The position numbers were made by a program, and so were the translations under genes. This document shows positions 7,265-16,236 of a DNA stretch of 64,000 bases, piece by piece. Positions within the stretch are counted from its first letter, which is position 1. Each line of letters begins with the position of its first letter. The notes below the pieces were generated by a model. That model searched no databases, was not told the DNA's origin, and was given only the letters and a program-made list of their open reading frames with translations. Source of the stretch: Actinomycetes bacterium (GTDB taxonomy: Bacteria > Actinomycetota > Actinomycetes > Mycobacteriales > Mycobacteriaceae); NCBI GenBank assembly GCA_023461275.1, contig JAEYMI010000032.1, positions 6,196-70,195 on the forward strand. The letters run 5' to 3'.

Positions 7265-8713
7265 TCAGACCGGCAGGATGTCGGCGATGGCGCGGGCCAG
7301 CTGGGTCGCGTTGCGGCACTCGAACATCTCGATGATCTCGGCGTAGCTGGTCGCCACCGAATCTCCAGCACCCCAGTGGCGCCGATCCTCGGGATTGAGC
7401 CAGTAGGCATGCCGGGCCCGTTCGACGAGCTCACGCAATGCCGCCAACCGGGGGTCGTGGTAGTTGGTTCGTCCGTCGCCGAGGATCAGCAATGCTCCGC
7501 GATGGGTCAGTGAGTCACCGTGGTCGGCCACGAATCCGCGGAGCATGTTGCCGTAGTCGGAGTGCCCGTCGCGGGTGCTGATCTTCGCGGTGGTGATCAT
7601 CCGGTGCATGCTGGCCCCGAAATCCTCATCGGCCGATCCACGGTCGAAGTAGTCGGTGACCTCGTCGACGGTGTCGACGAAGGCGAACACCCGCACCTTC
7701 GAGAACTGTTGTCGCAGTGCGTACACCAGCCGGAGGGTGAACTGGGAGAAGCCGGCGACCGAGCCGGAGACGTCGCAGATGATGACGAGTTCGGGTCGGC
7801 CGGGCCGCGGTTTGCGGTGGGTGAGTTCGATCGGGACACCGCCGGTGGACATCGACGCCCGCAGGGTTTTGCGCACGTCGACGGCGCCGTGGTGAGCTCG
7901 TCGGCGCCGGGTTTCGAGTTTGGCGGCCAGCAGCCGCGCCAACGGTTCGATGGTGCGTCGGATCTCGGCGAGATCCTTTGCGCCCGCGGAGAGGAAGTTG
8001 ATGTTCTCGGGTAAGGCGGGGACGGCGTAGTCGGCCACCCGGTCGCGGCCGTTGCGATCGGCCATCCGGCGCTGTGTTTCGGTTTCGATCGCCGCGCGTA
8101 GGTCGGCGGCGCGTGCACCGGCGGCCTTCCGGTAGCGCTCGGCTGTCCCGGCGCGATCACCGAGTGTGTCGTCGTCGTCGGCACCGCCGAGTTCCATTGC
8201 GGCGGCGATCTTGGCGATCAGCGTCTGCGGATTGACCGCGGAGACAGCCTGATACGCCGAGAACGCCTCACCACGGGTGGAGGTGTACTGGCCGAGTTCG
8301 TCGACGATCTGCCCGACCATCTGTTCCATGCGTCCGTCACGTTGCGCGGCGTCGTCGGCGAGGAGTTCGGCGAGCATCTCACGCAGTGCCTCGATATCGA
8401 CCTCGCCGGAGGCGGTGCGCGGAAGGTCGGTGCCCGACGTGCGGACACCGATGGCCGACGGAAACCACAGATCGAAGACGATGTCGAAGACCCGACGATG
8501 CATGTGGTCATTGAGCAGGCTCGCCGCCAGCCCCTCGCGAACCTGCGAACGATCTAGCAGGTCAAGCACTTCCAGCGTCCGGGCGGCATCGATCAGCCCG
8601 GACGGTCCGACGGTGATCCCACGGGACCGCAGATCGTCGACGAACCCGGTCAGATGATCGACGATCGGCACGTCACCGGATATCACCGGCGCCGACGAAC
8701 CCGGGCGCGGCAT
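7265..8713 (-). CDS. VWA-domain protein, CoxE-like, partner of MoxR ATPase
   Basis: This 482-residue cytoplasmic protein belongs to the CoxE-type von Willebrand factor A proteins. Its metal-ion-dependent adhesion site is DVSGSVAG (DxSxS pattern) within VIICDVSGSVAGFSQF, in a C-terminal VWA domain covering roughly the last third; the first ~300 residues are helical and charged (DRMEQ, AEIRRTIEPLARLLAAKLE). Such proteins work with MoxR AAA ATPases as chaperone pairs that insert cofactors or remodel complexes. The start ATG 8713 shares a base with the MoxR stop (TGATG), so the two are translationally coupled. The equivalent pair lies beside proA in M. tuberculosis (Rv2425c-Rv2426c). The client is unknown. 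Confidence 0.85.
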   Translation of the reverse strand: MPRPGSSAPVISGDVPIVDHLTGFVDDLRSRGITVGPSGLIDAARTLEVLDLLDRSQVREGLAASLLNDHMHRRVFDIVFDLWFPSAIGVRTSGTDLPRTASGEVDIEALREMLAELLADDAAQRDGRMEQMVGQIVDELGQYTSTRGEAFSAYQAVSAVNPQTLIAKIAAAMELGGADDDDTLGDRAGTAERYRKAAGARAADLRAAIETETQRRMADRNGRDRVADYAVPALPENINFLSAGAKDLAEIRRTIEPLARLLAAKLETRRRRAHHGAVDVRKTLRASMSTGGVPIELTHRKPRPGRPELVIICDVSGSVAGFSQFTLRLVYALRQQFSKVRVFAFVDTVDEVTDYFDRGSADEDFGASMHRMITTAKISTRDGHSDYGNMLRGFVADHGDSLTHRGALLILGDGRTNYHDPRLAALRELVERARHAYWLNPEDRRHWGAGDSVATSYAEIIEMFECRNATQLARAIADILPV

Positions 8714-9666
8714 CAGCCCAGCTTGAGTTCTTTGAGCGCGGTCTTCAGATCGGGTCGATGTTTGAGAACCACACCCAGTGTCCGGGAGATCAGGCCGTCG
8801 TCGAGTCCGCCGTCACGTCGCCCACGCGCCTTGTCCCCGGCCTTCTCCCCCACCCCCAGTGCGAGCAGGGTGTTGGCCCAGTCGATGGTCTCGGCCACCG
8901 ACGGCTTCTTGCGCAGATCCAGGGTGCGCAGCACTCCGATCACCCGAACCAGTTCGGCGGCAAGCGCATCCGACAGACCCGGCACTCGCGACGAGAGGAT
9001 CTCCCGCTCCCGAACCGCATCCGGGAAGTCGATGTAGAGGTAGAGGCAGCGCCGTTTGAGGGCCTCGGACAGTTCGCGGGTGGCATTCGACGTCAGCAGG
9101 ACGATCGGTCGGCGACGGGCGGCGACGGTTCCCATCTCGGGGATGGTGACCGCGAAGTCGCTGAGCACCTCGAGCAGCAGCCCCTCCATGTCGACGTCGG
9201 CCTTGTCCACCTCGTCGATCAGCAGGACGGTCGGTTCGTCGCGGGAGATGGCCCGCAGCAGCGGTCGCGGCAGCAGGAACTCGTCGGAGAAGATGTCAGC
9301 CTTGGCGTCGGCCCACTCGCGGTTGCCGGTGGCCTGGATGTGCAGGATCTGCTTGGCGTGGTTCCACTCGTAGAGTGCGCGCGCCTCGTCGATTCCCTCG
9401 TAACACTGCAACCGGATCAGTTCGGCACCGGTCGACGCGGCGATCGCCCGCGCGAGCTCGGTCTTGCCGACACCGGCCGGACCCTCCACGAGAAGTGGTT
9501 TGCCGAGCCGGTCGGCCAGGAAGGTCGAGGTGGCGGTCGCATCATCGGCGAGGTAGCCGGTGGCGCGCAGCCGGTCGGTGACGTCGGTGACCCCGGTGAA
9601 CGACGGGACGGTTGCGGGTCCGGCTCCGGACTGCGCGTCGGCGGTGGTCGTCTTGGATTCGCTCAT
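8713..9666 (-). CDS. MoxR-family AAA+ ATPase
   Basis: The 317-residue MoxR-type ATPase has Walker A GPAGVGKTELARAIA (about residues 58-72), Walker B VLLIDEVDK, sensor segment VLLTSNATRELSEALKRRC with the arginine finger region, and the lid domain at the C-terminus. MoxR proteins act as chaperones with VWA partners; the partner is encoded immediately downstream with a 1-bp overlap. The frame is open upstream, but ATG 9666 overlaps the proA stop as TGATG and begins MSESKTTT, so I choose it. The proA-MoxR-VWA run therefore looks like a coupled three-gene unit. No client can be read from the sequence. Confidence 0.9.
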   Translation of the reverse strand: MSESKTTTADAQSGAGPATVPSFTGVTDVTDRLRATGYLADDATATSTFLADRLGKPLLVEGPAGVGKTELARAIAASTGAELIRLQCYEGIDEARALYEWNHAKQILHIQATGNREWADAKADIFSDEFLLPRPLLRAISRDEPTVLLIDEVDKADVDMEGLLLEVLSDFAVTIPEMGTVAARRRPIVLLTSNATRELSEALKRRCLYLYIDFPDAVREREILSSRVPGLSDALAAELVRVIGVLRTLDLRKKPSVAETIDWANTLLALGVGEKAGDKARGRRDGGLDDGLISRTLGVVLKHRPDLKTALKELKLG

Positions 9667-10934
9667 CAGGCGGGCCGGACGTGTCCGTCGCCCCACACGA
9701 TCCACTTGGTCGAGGTGAGTTCGGGTAGTCCCATCGGTCCGCGGGCGTGCAGTTTCTGCGTCGAGATACCGATTTCGGCACCGAAACCGAACTGTTCACC
9801 ATCGGTGAAGGCGGTCGACGCATTGACCATCACCGCTGCGGCGTCGACGCGGGCGGTGAATTCGCGGGCGGCGGACAGGTCGGTGGTGACAATGGCCTCG
9901 GTGTGGCCGGTGCCGTAGGTGTCGATGTGCGCGACGGCGGCGTCGAGATCGTCGACGACCTTGATCGCGATGTCCATCGACAGGTACTCGTCGGTCCAAT
10001 CCGATTCCGTCGCCGGTTCCATCCCCGCTTCGTCGCCGTGGATGACCACACCCTGGGCCTGAAGCACCTGGCTGATCTTCGGCAATGCGTCGGCCGCGAC
10101 CGCCTTGTCGATCAGCACCGTCTCGGCCGCGTTGCACACGCTGGGTCGGCGGACCTTGGAATTGAGGATGATCCGGGTGGCCACGTCGAGGTCGGCCAGC
10201 GCGTGGACGTAGACGTGGCAGTTGCCGGTACCGGTTTCGATGGTCGGCACGGTGGCGTTGGCGACGACGGCGTTGATCAGCCCGGCGCCGCCACGCGGGA
10301 TCACCACATCGACCAGACCGCGGGCCTGGATCAGCGCGGTCACGCTGGACCGGTCGGCGCTGGGCAGCAGCGACACGACGTCGGGGTTGATCCCGTTGTC
10401 TTTCACCACTTCTCGCAGCACGCCGACGAGCGCGGCGTTGGAATCGGCCGCCGACGACGAGCCGCGCAGGAGCACGGCGTTGCCGGATTTGAACGCGATC
10501 CCGAAGGCGTCGACGGTGACGTTGGGCCGCGCCTCGTAGACGATTCCGACCACGCCGAGCGGCACTCGGACCTGGCGCAGTTCCAAGCCGTTGGGCAGGG
10601 TTTTGCCGTCGACGACGTCGCCGATCGGGTCCGGCAGGACCGCGACCTGTCGAAGTCCGTTGGCGATACCGGTGACCCGCTCTGGCGTGAGCCGTAGGCG
10701 GTCGAGCAGGCTCGCCTCGGTCCCGTCGTTCTCGGCGCGTTCGATGTCGGCGGCGTTGGCAGCCAGGATCTCCTCGGCACGAGCCTCGATGGCGTCTGCG
10801 GCGGCCAGCAGGACGTCGTTCTTGGCCGTCGTGGTCAGGCCGGCGAGAACCTTCGACGCGACGCGCGCGGCGGCAGCCTGATCCCGGACGATCTGCTCGG
10901 TGTCGACGACCGGCTCGGCGGTGGGTGCGCTCAT
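9666..10934 (-). CDS. proA: Glutamate-5-semialdehyde dehydrogenase (gamma-glutamyl phosphate reductase)
   Basis: ProA reduces gamma-glutamyl phosphate to glutamate semialdehyde with NADPH in proline synthesis. The 422-residue protein is of normal length, with GGIxYEARPNVTVDA-like sequence (VGIVYEARPNVTVDAFG), LLRGSSSAADSNAAL, the glycine-rich VIPRGGAGLIN, and the catalytic cysteine in RRPSVCNAAETVLID. The start ATG 10934 has GAGGA a few bases upstream and TATCGT further upstream as a possible -10. The gap of 101 bp to the HNH gene (10935-11035) holds no gene. proB is not in the window. Confidence 0.95.
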   Translation of the reverse strand: MSAPTAEPVVDTEQIVRDQAAAARVASKVLAGLTTTAKNDVLLAAADAIEARAEEILAANAADIERAENDGTEASLLDRLRLTPERVTGIANGLRQVAVLPDPIGDVVDGKTLPNGLELRQVRVPLGVVGIVYEARPNVTVDAFGIAFKSGNAVLLRGSSSAADSNAALVGVLREVVKDNGINPDVVSLLPSADRSSVTALIQARGLVDVVIPRGGAGLINAVVANATVPTIETGTGNCHVYVHALADLDVATRIILNSKVRRPSVCNAAETVLIDKAVAADALPKISQVLQAQGVVIHGDEAGMEPATESDWTDEYLSMDIAIKVVDDLDAAVAHIDTYGTGHTEAIVTTDLSAAREFTARVDAAAVMVNASTAFTDGEQFGFGAEIGISTQKLHARGPMGLPELTSTKWIVWGDGHVRPA

Positions 10935-11035
10935 GAATCCTCGAGACGTGGGCGGACGATAGGTAACACCCCAAGCCTAGCCAACGTCCATGAACTGCCC
11001 AAACACGGCTTTCGGACAGACCCGGCCAACCTCGA

Positions 11036-11701
11036 TCAGCACCGACGCAGCGTCTTCGACAGCACCTCCCGCGAGTGTGCGTCGACCGCCAGACGGTACG
11101 TGGCCGACACCGTGACGAACTGGACGGCATATCGGCAATGGAACCCTCGGTTGGGTGGCATCCACACCGCGGGTTCCTGATCGGACTTGTCCTGATTCGA
11201 CTTCGCGTCGACGGCCACCAGATTCGCCGGGTCGTTGGCCAGTTGCAGTCGGGTGGCCGGCGACCACGACCACCCGCCCATGTCCCACGCGTAGGCCAAC
11301 GGCACGATGTGGTCGATCTGCACGGCAGTGGCCCGACGGTCACGCCGAAAGGAGATGAACTCACCGGTGTAGGGGCTGCGGAACTCACCTGCGGTCACCG
11401 CGTGCGCGCAGCTCGACATCGCCGCCTCGGCGCGGTCGACGAGGTCACGGGTGAGGATGTCGTTGCGGGTGTCGCAGCCGTTTCCGCCGTCGATCACTGG
11501 CGCAGCGTCCGACCACGCCACTCCGAATGCGCTGCGCTGGTAGTCCTTTCGTGACACACGCTCGGCCACCACCGACAACCGGGCCAGCATCGCCTGCGCG
11601 GCGACCGCCGCCGAGTGAAGTTGCCCGTCGCCCGGCGCAGGCCCGCGCAGCCCGACGCCGACGGCAACGACCACTGCCGATACGACGGCGACGATCAGCA
11701 T
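11036..11701 (-). CDS. Secreted HNH nuclease family protein
   Basis: The 221-residue product starts with a hydrophobic export or anchor segment (MLIVAVVSAVVVAVGVGL), so the rest is expected outside the membrane. The HNH core contains AVQIDHIVPLAYAWDMGGW (histidine of the first HNH strand) followed by NDPANLVAVDAKSNQDKSD and a conserved basic end with CRYAVQFV. Four cysteines (in GNGCDTR, MSSCAH, FHCRY and the C-terminal RRC) could form disulfides, fitting export. Members of this actinobacterial family are annotated as HNH (DUF1524-like) endonucleases; the substrate is unknown. ATG 11701 is the only sensible in-frame start after the recG stop, 43 bp away, and recG is co-directional. Confidence 0.8.
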   Translation of the reverse strand: MLIVAVVSAVVVAVGVGLRGPAPGDGQLHSAAVAAQAMLARLSVVAERVSRKDYQRSAFGVAWSDAAPVIDGGNGCDTRNDILTRDLVDRAEAAMSSCAHAVTAGEFRSPYTGEFISFRRDRRATAVQIDHIVPLAYAWDMGGWSWSPATRLQLANDPANLVAVDAKSNQDKSDQEPAVWMPPNRGFHCRYAVQFVTVSATYRLAVDAHSREVLSKTLRRC

Positions 11702-11744
11702 CGACCACGACCGCCGAGTCCAGCCGAGCCCCTGCGCGGGTGGC

Positions 11745-13982
11745 CTACGACTTGTCCAGGTACGCAACCTTGTGCGGCACCAGTACCGCATCGACGAGGT
11801 CTGCCAGCGGTCGGTGATCGGCCAGGGTGAGATCGGCCGCGACCAGCTCGTCGGCCAGGGCGCGCGCGTCGGCGATGACCTCGGCGTCGGTGAGCAGCGA
11901 CAGGAAACGCAACGACGACGTGCCACCGGATTGCATCGCACCGAGCACGTCACCTTCCCTTCGCTGCTCGAGATCGATCCGTGCCAACTCGAATCCATCA
12001 TTGGACGCAGCGACGGCCCGCAACCGTTCCATCGCTTGCGAAACCTGCTTGGCCGTCGTCATCAGCAGGCACAGTCCCGGGTGTTTTCCACGTCCGACGC
12101 GGCCGCGCAGCTGATGCAACTGGCTGACCCCGAACCGATCGGCGTCGACGATGATCATCATGGTGGCGTTGGGGACGTCGACGCCGACCTCGATGACCGT
12201 CGTCGACACCAGCACGTCGATCTCGCCGCGCCCGAAGGCGTCCATCGTCGCGTTCTTCTCGTCTGCCGGTAACCGGCCGTGCAGCAACGCGATCCTGGTG
12301 TGGCCCAGTGCGCCGGCGCGAAGTTCGTCGTACTGATCGATCACCGAGCGGCCGCGCGGCGGTTCGCCGGACTTGCGGGGGTCGTCGTCCTCCTCGTCAC
12401 CGATGCGCGAACAGACCACGTACACCTGACGGCCCTTCTCGACCTCCTCACCCGCGCGTTCCCAGGCCCGATACACCCAGTCCGCCCGCACCGACGGCAC
12501 CACCGACGTCGAGATGGGTTGGCGGCCACGTGGGAGTTCACTGAGAACCGAGGTGTCCAGGTCGCCGAAGACCGTCATCGCCACCGTCCGCGGGATGGGC
12601 GTCGCGGTCATCACCAGAAAGTGCGGCATGATGCCGTCACGCCCCTTGTTGCGCAACACATCCCGCTGCTCGACACCGAAGCGGTGCTGCTCGTCGACCA
12701 CCACCAGCCCGAGGTCGAAGAAGGTGACGTTGTCCTCCAGCAACGCATGCGTGCCGACCACGATGCCCGCCGTCCCGGTCACCACGTCGAGCAGGGTTTG
12801 ACGTTTGGCCGCGGTCCTCATCGACCCGGTCAGCAGGGCCACCGACGTCGCGCCCGGTGCGGCGGACAGGGTGCCCGCTTCGGCGAGATCACCCAACATC
12901 GATCTCATTGTCCGATAGTGTTGCGCGGCAAGAACTTCCGTAGGTGCCAGAATCGCGCACTGGTGACCGTTGTCGATGACGCGCAGCATCGCCAGCAGCG
13001 AGACCAAGGTCTTACCGGAGCCGACCTCACCCTGCAGCAACCGGCTCATCGGCGTCGGCTGCGCAAGTTGCGCGCAGATCTCGGCGACCACCTCACGTTG
13101 CCCGGCCGTCAGTTCGAACGGAAGCCGTTGCAGCAGTTGGTCTTCCAATCCACCCTCGACGCGTGGGCAGCGTGGCGCCTTCTCGCTACGCCCGGCCAGG
13201 CGTCGTTGCGCCAGCGCGGTCTGGATCGCGAGTGCCTCGTCGAACTTGAGCCGATGCCCCGCCGCCTCGATGTCGGCGTCGGTCTCGGGCATGTGGATGC
13301 GGCGGATCGCCTCGTCGGTGGACATCAGGCCCCGACTGGAGCGCTGGGTGTCGGTGAGCGCGTCGGGAATCGTCTCGACGGCGGCGAGCACTTTCTTGAT
13401 CGCCGCCGAGATCGCCCACGTCTGGATGTCCTTGGTGGCCGGATAGATCGGCACGATGTCATGGTCGAAGACACTCGCGTCGAACCCATCGTCGCCGTCT
13501 TCGGCGGCTTGGGAGGCGTACATCTCGGTGAGCATCGCCGAGCCGACCACCTTGCCCGCCCCGGCCTCGGTGTCGGGAAGGACCAGCCAATCGGGATGAG
13601 ACAGTTGCACATTGCCGTGATAGATCTTGACCTTGCCGGCCATCATCACCTGGGCGCCGACCGTGAGTTTATGGCGAATGTATTTGGGGTTGAAGAAGTT
13701 CGCGTAGTACACGCGGCTACCCTCGTCGACGGTGACCTTGAGGAAGGAGCCACGGCGTGACTTCATCTGAATCACGTCGGACTGCGTGATCCGACCGACG
13801 ATGGTGACCCAGTCGCCGTCGGCGGGAAGGTCGGCCGACGAGGGCTGCCCGCGCCGCACATAGCGTCGCGGCATGTAGCGCAACAACTCCCCGACCGTCG
13901 CCACGCCGAGATCAACCAATCGGGCGGCGAGCTGCGCACTCAGTACGTCCTCGAGCGGATCGGACAACGCGACCGCCATCAC
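11745..13982 (-). CDS. recG: ATP-dependent DNA helicase RecG
   Basis: RecG regresses stalled replication forks and migrates branched DNA. The 745-residue protein has the N-terminal wedge/OB domain (RYVRRGQPSSADLPADGDWVTIVG onward), Walker A LLQGEVGSGKT, the DEQH box in VVVDEQHRFGVEQR, motif III MTATPIPRT, and C-terminal helicase motifs VIEVGVDVPNA and QLRGRVGRG. GTG 13982 overlaps the stop of the upstream DAK gene as GTGA, and an ATG follows at 13979; either may be used. Its position after the FakA-like gene matches Rv2974c-Rv2973c. Confidence 0.97.
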   Translation of the reverse strand: MMAVALSDPLEDVLSAQLAARLVDLGVATVGELLRYMPRRYVRRGQPSSADLPADGDWVTIVGRITQSDVIQMKSRRGSFLKVTVDEGSRVYYANFFNPKYIRHKLTVGAQVMMAGKVKIYHGNVQLSHPDWLVLPDTEAGAGKVVGSAMLTEMYASQAAEDGDDGFDASVFDHDIVPIYPATKDIQTWAISAAIKKVLAAVETIPDALTDTQRSSRGLMSTDEAIRRIHMPETDADIEAAGHRLKFDEALAIQTALAQRRLAGRSEKAPRCPRVEGGLEDQLLQRLPFELTAGQREVVAEICAQLAQPTPMSRLLQGEVGSGKTLVSLLAMLRVIDNGHQCAILAPTEVLAAQHYRTMRSMLGDLAEAGTLSAAPGATSVALLTGSMRTAAKRQTLLDVVTGTAGIVVGTHALLEDNVTFFDLGLVVVDEQHRFGVEQRDVLRNKGRDGIMPHFLVMTATPIPRTVAMTVFGDLDTSVLSELPRGRQPISTSVVPSVRADWVYRAWERAGEEVEKGRQVYVVCSRIGDEEDDDPRKSGEPPRGRSVIDQYDELRAGALGHTRIALLHGRLPADEKNATMDAFGRGEIDVLVSTTVIEVGVDVPNATMMIIVDADRFGVSQLHQLRGRVGRGKHPGLCLLMTTAKQVSQAMERLRAVAASNDGFELARIDLEQRREGDVLGAMQSGGTSSLRFLSLLTDAEVIADARALADELVAADLTLADHRPLADLVDAVLVPHKVAYLDKS

Positions 13983-15667
13983 TCGACGCCGATCTGGATC
14001 AATTGGTCGGGCTGTCCGGTGCGGTAGATCGAGAGTTCAATACCGGCGTAGCTGCGGCGCATCTGGACCTCGACCGCGGTCAAGGCGTCCTCGTCGACCT
14101 GCGAACCCGTCAGCACGGTGACCAACTCTCCGCCGGTGGCGAGCATCAGATCCACCAGCGCGGTCAACGCTGCGGTTTGATCGGCCGCGATGACCAGGAC
14201 GTCGGAACCGATGAGGCCGATGACATCGCCGACCTCGCACGTACCGGCCAGCGTCATCATCTTGGAATCGGCCAACTGCAACGATCCCCACCTGGTGCCC
14301 GCGGCGGCCTCGGCCATCGCGTAGGCATCGGTATCGGCGGACTCGGTGGGATCGTGGACGGCCAACGCCGAAAGACATTGCACCATCGACAGTGTCGGTA
14401 TGAACACCACCGACCGCTGACTTGAGCGCGTCTCGGCCGCGACCGCCACCAGATCCTGGGCGGACAGCGCCCCGTTGGCCATCACCACCACATGCGCACT
14501 GTCGGTTGTCCGGACCGCCGCGGAGAGTTGTTCGGACGTCACCCGGCCGTCGTCGACGACCACCACCGCGCCCGCCTCGGAGAAGAGCTCGGCGGCCCCG
14601 GCACCGGCCACCACGGCCACCACCGCGCGCTTGTAACGCGGCGGCGGTTCAGCCGAATCAGTCTGTGCGCGAATGGCATCCAGAGCAAAACAACTGATCC
14701 GGATGTCGGTGACCGCGCCTCGCTGTACGCCGGCCTCCACGGCCGCACCGGGATCGCAGGTGTGCACGTGCACCGAGAACCGTTCCCCGTCGCCACCGGA
14801 ACTGTCGCCGACGATGACAACGGCGTTGCCCAGATCGTTCAAGGTGTCACGCAGTGCGGCGATCTGCGCGGGCGGGGCGCCGTCGAGGAGGTACATCACC
14901 TCGAAGTCCATGTCGGCCCCACCGGTGCAGGAGTCATCCGAATGCCCGGGATTGCCACCTCCGGTCAGGATGCCGCGGTACCGACGCCGACGATTGGCCA
15001 CCCCGGTCAGCACGGCGACCAAGGCGTCCAGGAGTGCGAGGAAGCCGCGACCGCCGGCGTCGACAACGCCGGCGCTGGCCAGTTCGGGAAGCTGATCGGG
15101 AGTCTGCTCGAGTGCGTCGGCACATTCGTCGGCGATCGCCCGCGCGAAGTCGGCAGGGGTGTCGGCGATGTGATCGGCGGCCACCTGCGCGGCCACCCGG
15201 ATCAGCGTCAGCACCGTGCCCTCCTTGGGCTCGCTGACCGCCCGGACCGCCGACAGCGAACCCAGCCGCAGCCCGGCCGCCACCAGCGAGCCGAAGGACG
15301 GGTCCGACGTACCGGCCTGCAGGTCGGCGGCATCGGCGAGGCCGACGAGCACCTGCGAGAGGATCACGCCCGAATTGCCGCGTGCGTTGGCCACCGCGGC
15401 GTCGGCCATCGCCCGCGCCACCTCGGTCACCGTCGAGTTGTCGGGGACGGACGCGGCTCCCTCGGCGGCCGCGCGCATCGTGAAGAGCATGTTGCTGCCG
15501 GTGTCGGAGTCCGGGATCGGGAAGACGTTGAGGTCGTTGATCTCGCCGCGGAGCTCAGCGAGGTTGTCCGCCGCCTGCTCGGCCCAGTCCCGCAGCAGTT
15601 CGGGATTCAGGGTCACGACCGTGACATGGTCGCGTGCGGGAGCGCGTGCGTCGTCGGGAGTGGACAT
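13979..15667 (-). CDS. DAK domain / FakA-like fatty acid kinase family protein
   Basis: The 562-residue protein has an N-terminal DhaL (DAK2) kinase domain: LNVFPIPDSDTGSNMLFTM holds the paired Asp residues that bind Mg-ATP, followed by ANARGNSGVILSQVLVG and VDAGGRGFLALLDAL. The central and C-terminal parts (from about 250) resemble the FakA middle and C-terminal domains (LRDTLNDLGNAVVIVGD, HVHTCDPG). FakA phosphorylates FakB-bound fatty acids; a DegV/FakB-like protein is encoded at 3656-4516. The start ATG 15667 (MSTPDDARAP) has GAGAAGTGG about 8 bases upstream; the frame is open above it but lacks such a site. It is coupled to recG by overlap. Kinase activity is inferred from the family only. 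Confidence 0.85.
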   Translation of the reverse strand: MSTPDDARAPARDHVTVVTLNPELLRDWAEQAADNLAELRGEINDLNVFPIPDSDTGSNMLFTMRAAAEGAASVPDNSTVTEVARAMADAAVANARGNSGVILSQVLVGLADAADLQAGTSDPSFGSLVAAGLRLGSLSAVRAVSEPKEGTVLTLIRVAAQVAADHIADTPADFARAIADECADALEQTPDQLPELASAGVVDAGGRGFLALLDALVAVLTGVANRRRRYRGILTGGGNPGHSDDSCTGGADMDFEVMYLLDGAPPAQIAALRDTLNDLGNAVVIVGDSSGGDGERFSVHVHTCDPGAAVEAGVQRGAVTDIRISCFALDAIRAQTDSAEPPPRYKRAVVAVVAGAGAAELFSEAGAVVVVDDGRVTSEQLSAAVRTTDSAHVVVMANGALSAQDLVAVAAETRSSQRSVVFIPTLSMVQCLSALAVHDPTESADTDAYAMAEAAAGTRWGSLQLADSKMMTLAGTCEVGDVIGLIGSDVLVIAADQTAALTALVDLMLATGGELVTVLTGSQVDEDALTAVEVQMRRSYAGIELSIYRTGQPDQLIQIGVE

Positions 15668-15854
15668 CAAGCGGTCCACTTCTCGGATGCGACGCGCAAC
15701 TCCATGACGCCCTTCGAACGATGCCGACGAATTCGGGTGACCCACCCCGGATTAAGTCACGAGTGGGGTCAAGAATGGAGATTACCCGCGACTACCGTCA
15801 CCCCCGTCGCGCCCGCGCCACGCAGGCTCCGCGGAGACCACCACCGGCGGCGAT

Positions 15855-15884
15855 TTGGCCGGGGCGAGGTTGCTTCGCTATTCT
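15855..15884 (+). promoter_or_regulatory. Likely rpmB promoter
   Basis: TTGGCC (15855-15860) and TATTCT (15879-15884) are separated by 18 bases, a sigma-70-like spacing. The rpmB start lies 70 bases downstream with an AGGGAG ribosome site. The rest of 15668-15853, between the divergent DAK and rpmB genes, shows no coding signal. Confidence 0.6.
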
Positions 15885-15953
15885 TGCAAGGTTGCCAGTC
15901 GAGGAGACCGGTATCCACCAAGACCAACATCAAACGATCAAGGGAGTTCGACC

Positions 15954-16145
15954 ATGGCTGCCGTCTGCGATATTTGCGGCAAGGGCCCGGGCTTCGGCAA
16001 GTCGGTGTCGCACTCGCACCGTCGTACCAACCGGCGCTGGAACCCGAACATCCAGTCCGTGCGGGTCGAGGTCGCCCCGGGTAACCGGAAGCGCAAGAAC
16101 GTGTGCACCTCATGCCTGAAGGCCGGCAAGACCGCCGCAGTCTGA
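15954..16145 (+). CDS. rpmB: 50S ribosomal protein L28 (zinc-binding form)
   Basis: bL28 is a small basic protein of the large ribosomal subunit. The 63-residue product has two CxxC pairs (CDICGK near the start and CTSCLK near the end), marking the zinc-binding C+ form, and the family segment GKSVSHSHRRTNRRWNPNIQ. AGGGAG lies about 8 bases before ATG 15954. It stands alone between divergent promoters and a strong terminator at 16166-16205. Confidence 0.97.
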   Translation: MAAVCDICGKGPGFGKSVSHSHRRTNRRWNPNIQSVRVEVAPGNRKRKNVCTSCLKAGKTAAV

Positions 16146-16165
16146 GGCACATCCACCGCCTTTCA

Positions 16166-16205
16166 CCAACCCCCGCACCGAGCGAACGCTCGGCCCGGGG
16201 GTTGG
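16166..16205 (+). terminator. Terminator after rpmB
   Basis: CCAACCCCCG (16166-16175) pairs perfectly with CGGGGGTTGG (16196-16205), and the loop holds a further GAGCG/CGCTC pairing. It starts 20 bases after the rpmB stop and ends before the enoyl-CoA hydratase promoter. There is no long T run, as is common in high-GC actinobacteria. Confidence 0.8.
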
Positions 16206-16236
16206 CTGCATTTCGGGGTCCCGTATCGTCCACCAC

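Noticed and set aside
14492..16084. Plus-strand frame of about 530 codons opposite the FakA-like gene
   Set aside because: Shadow of a conserved coding frame in high-GC DNA; no ribosome site or recognisable domain.
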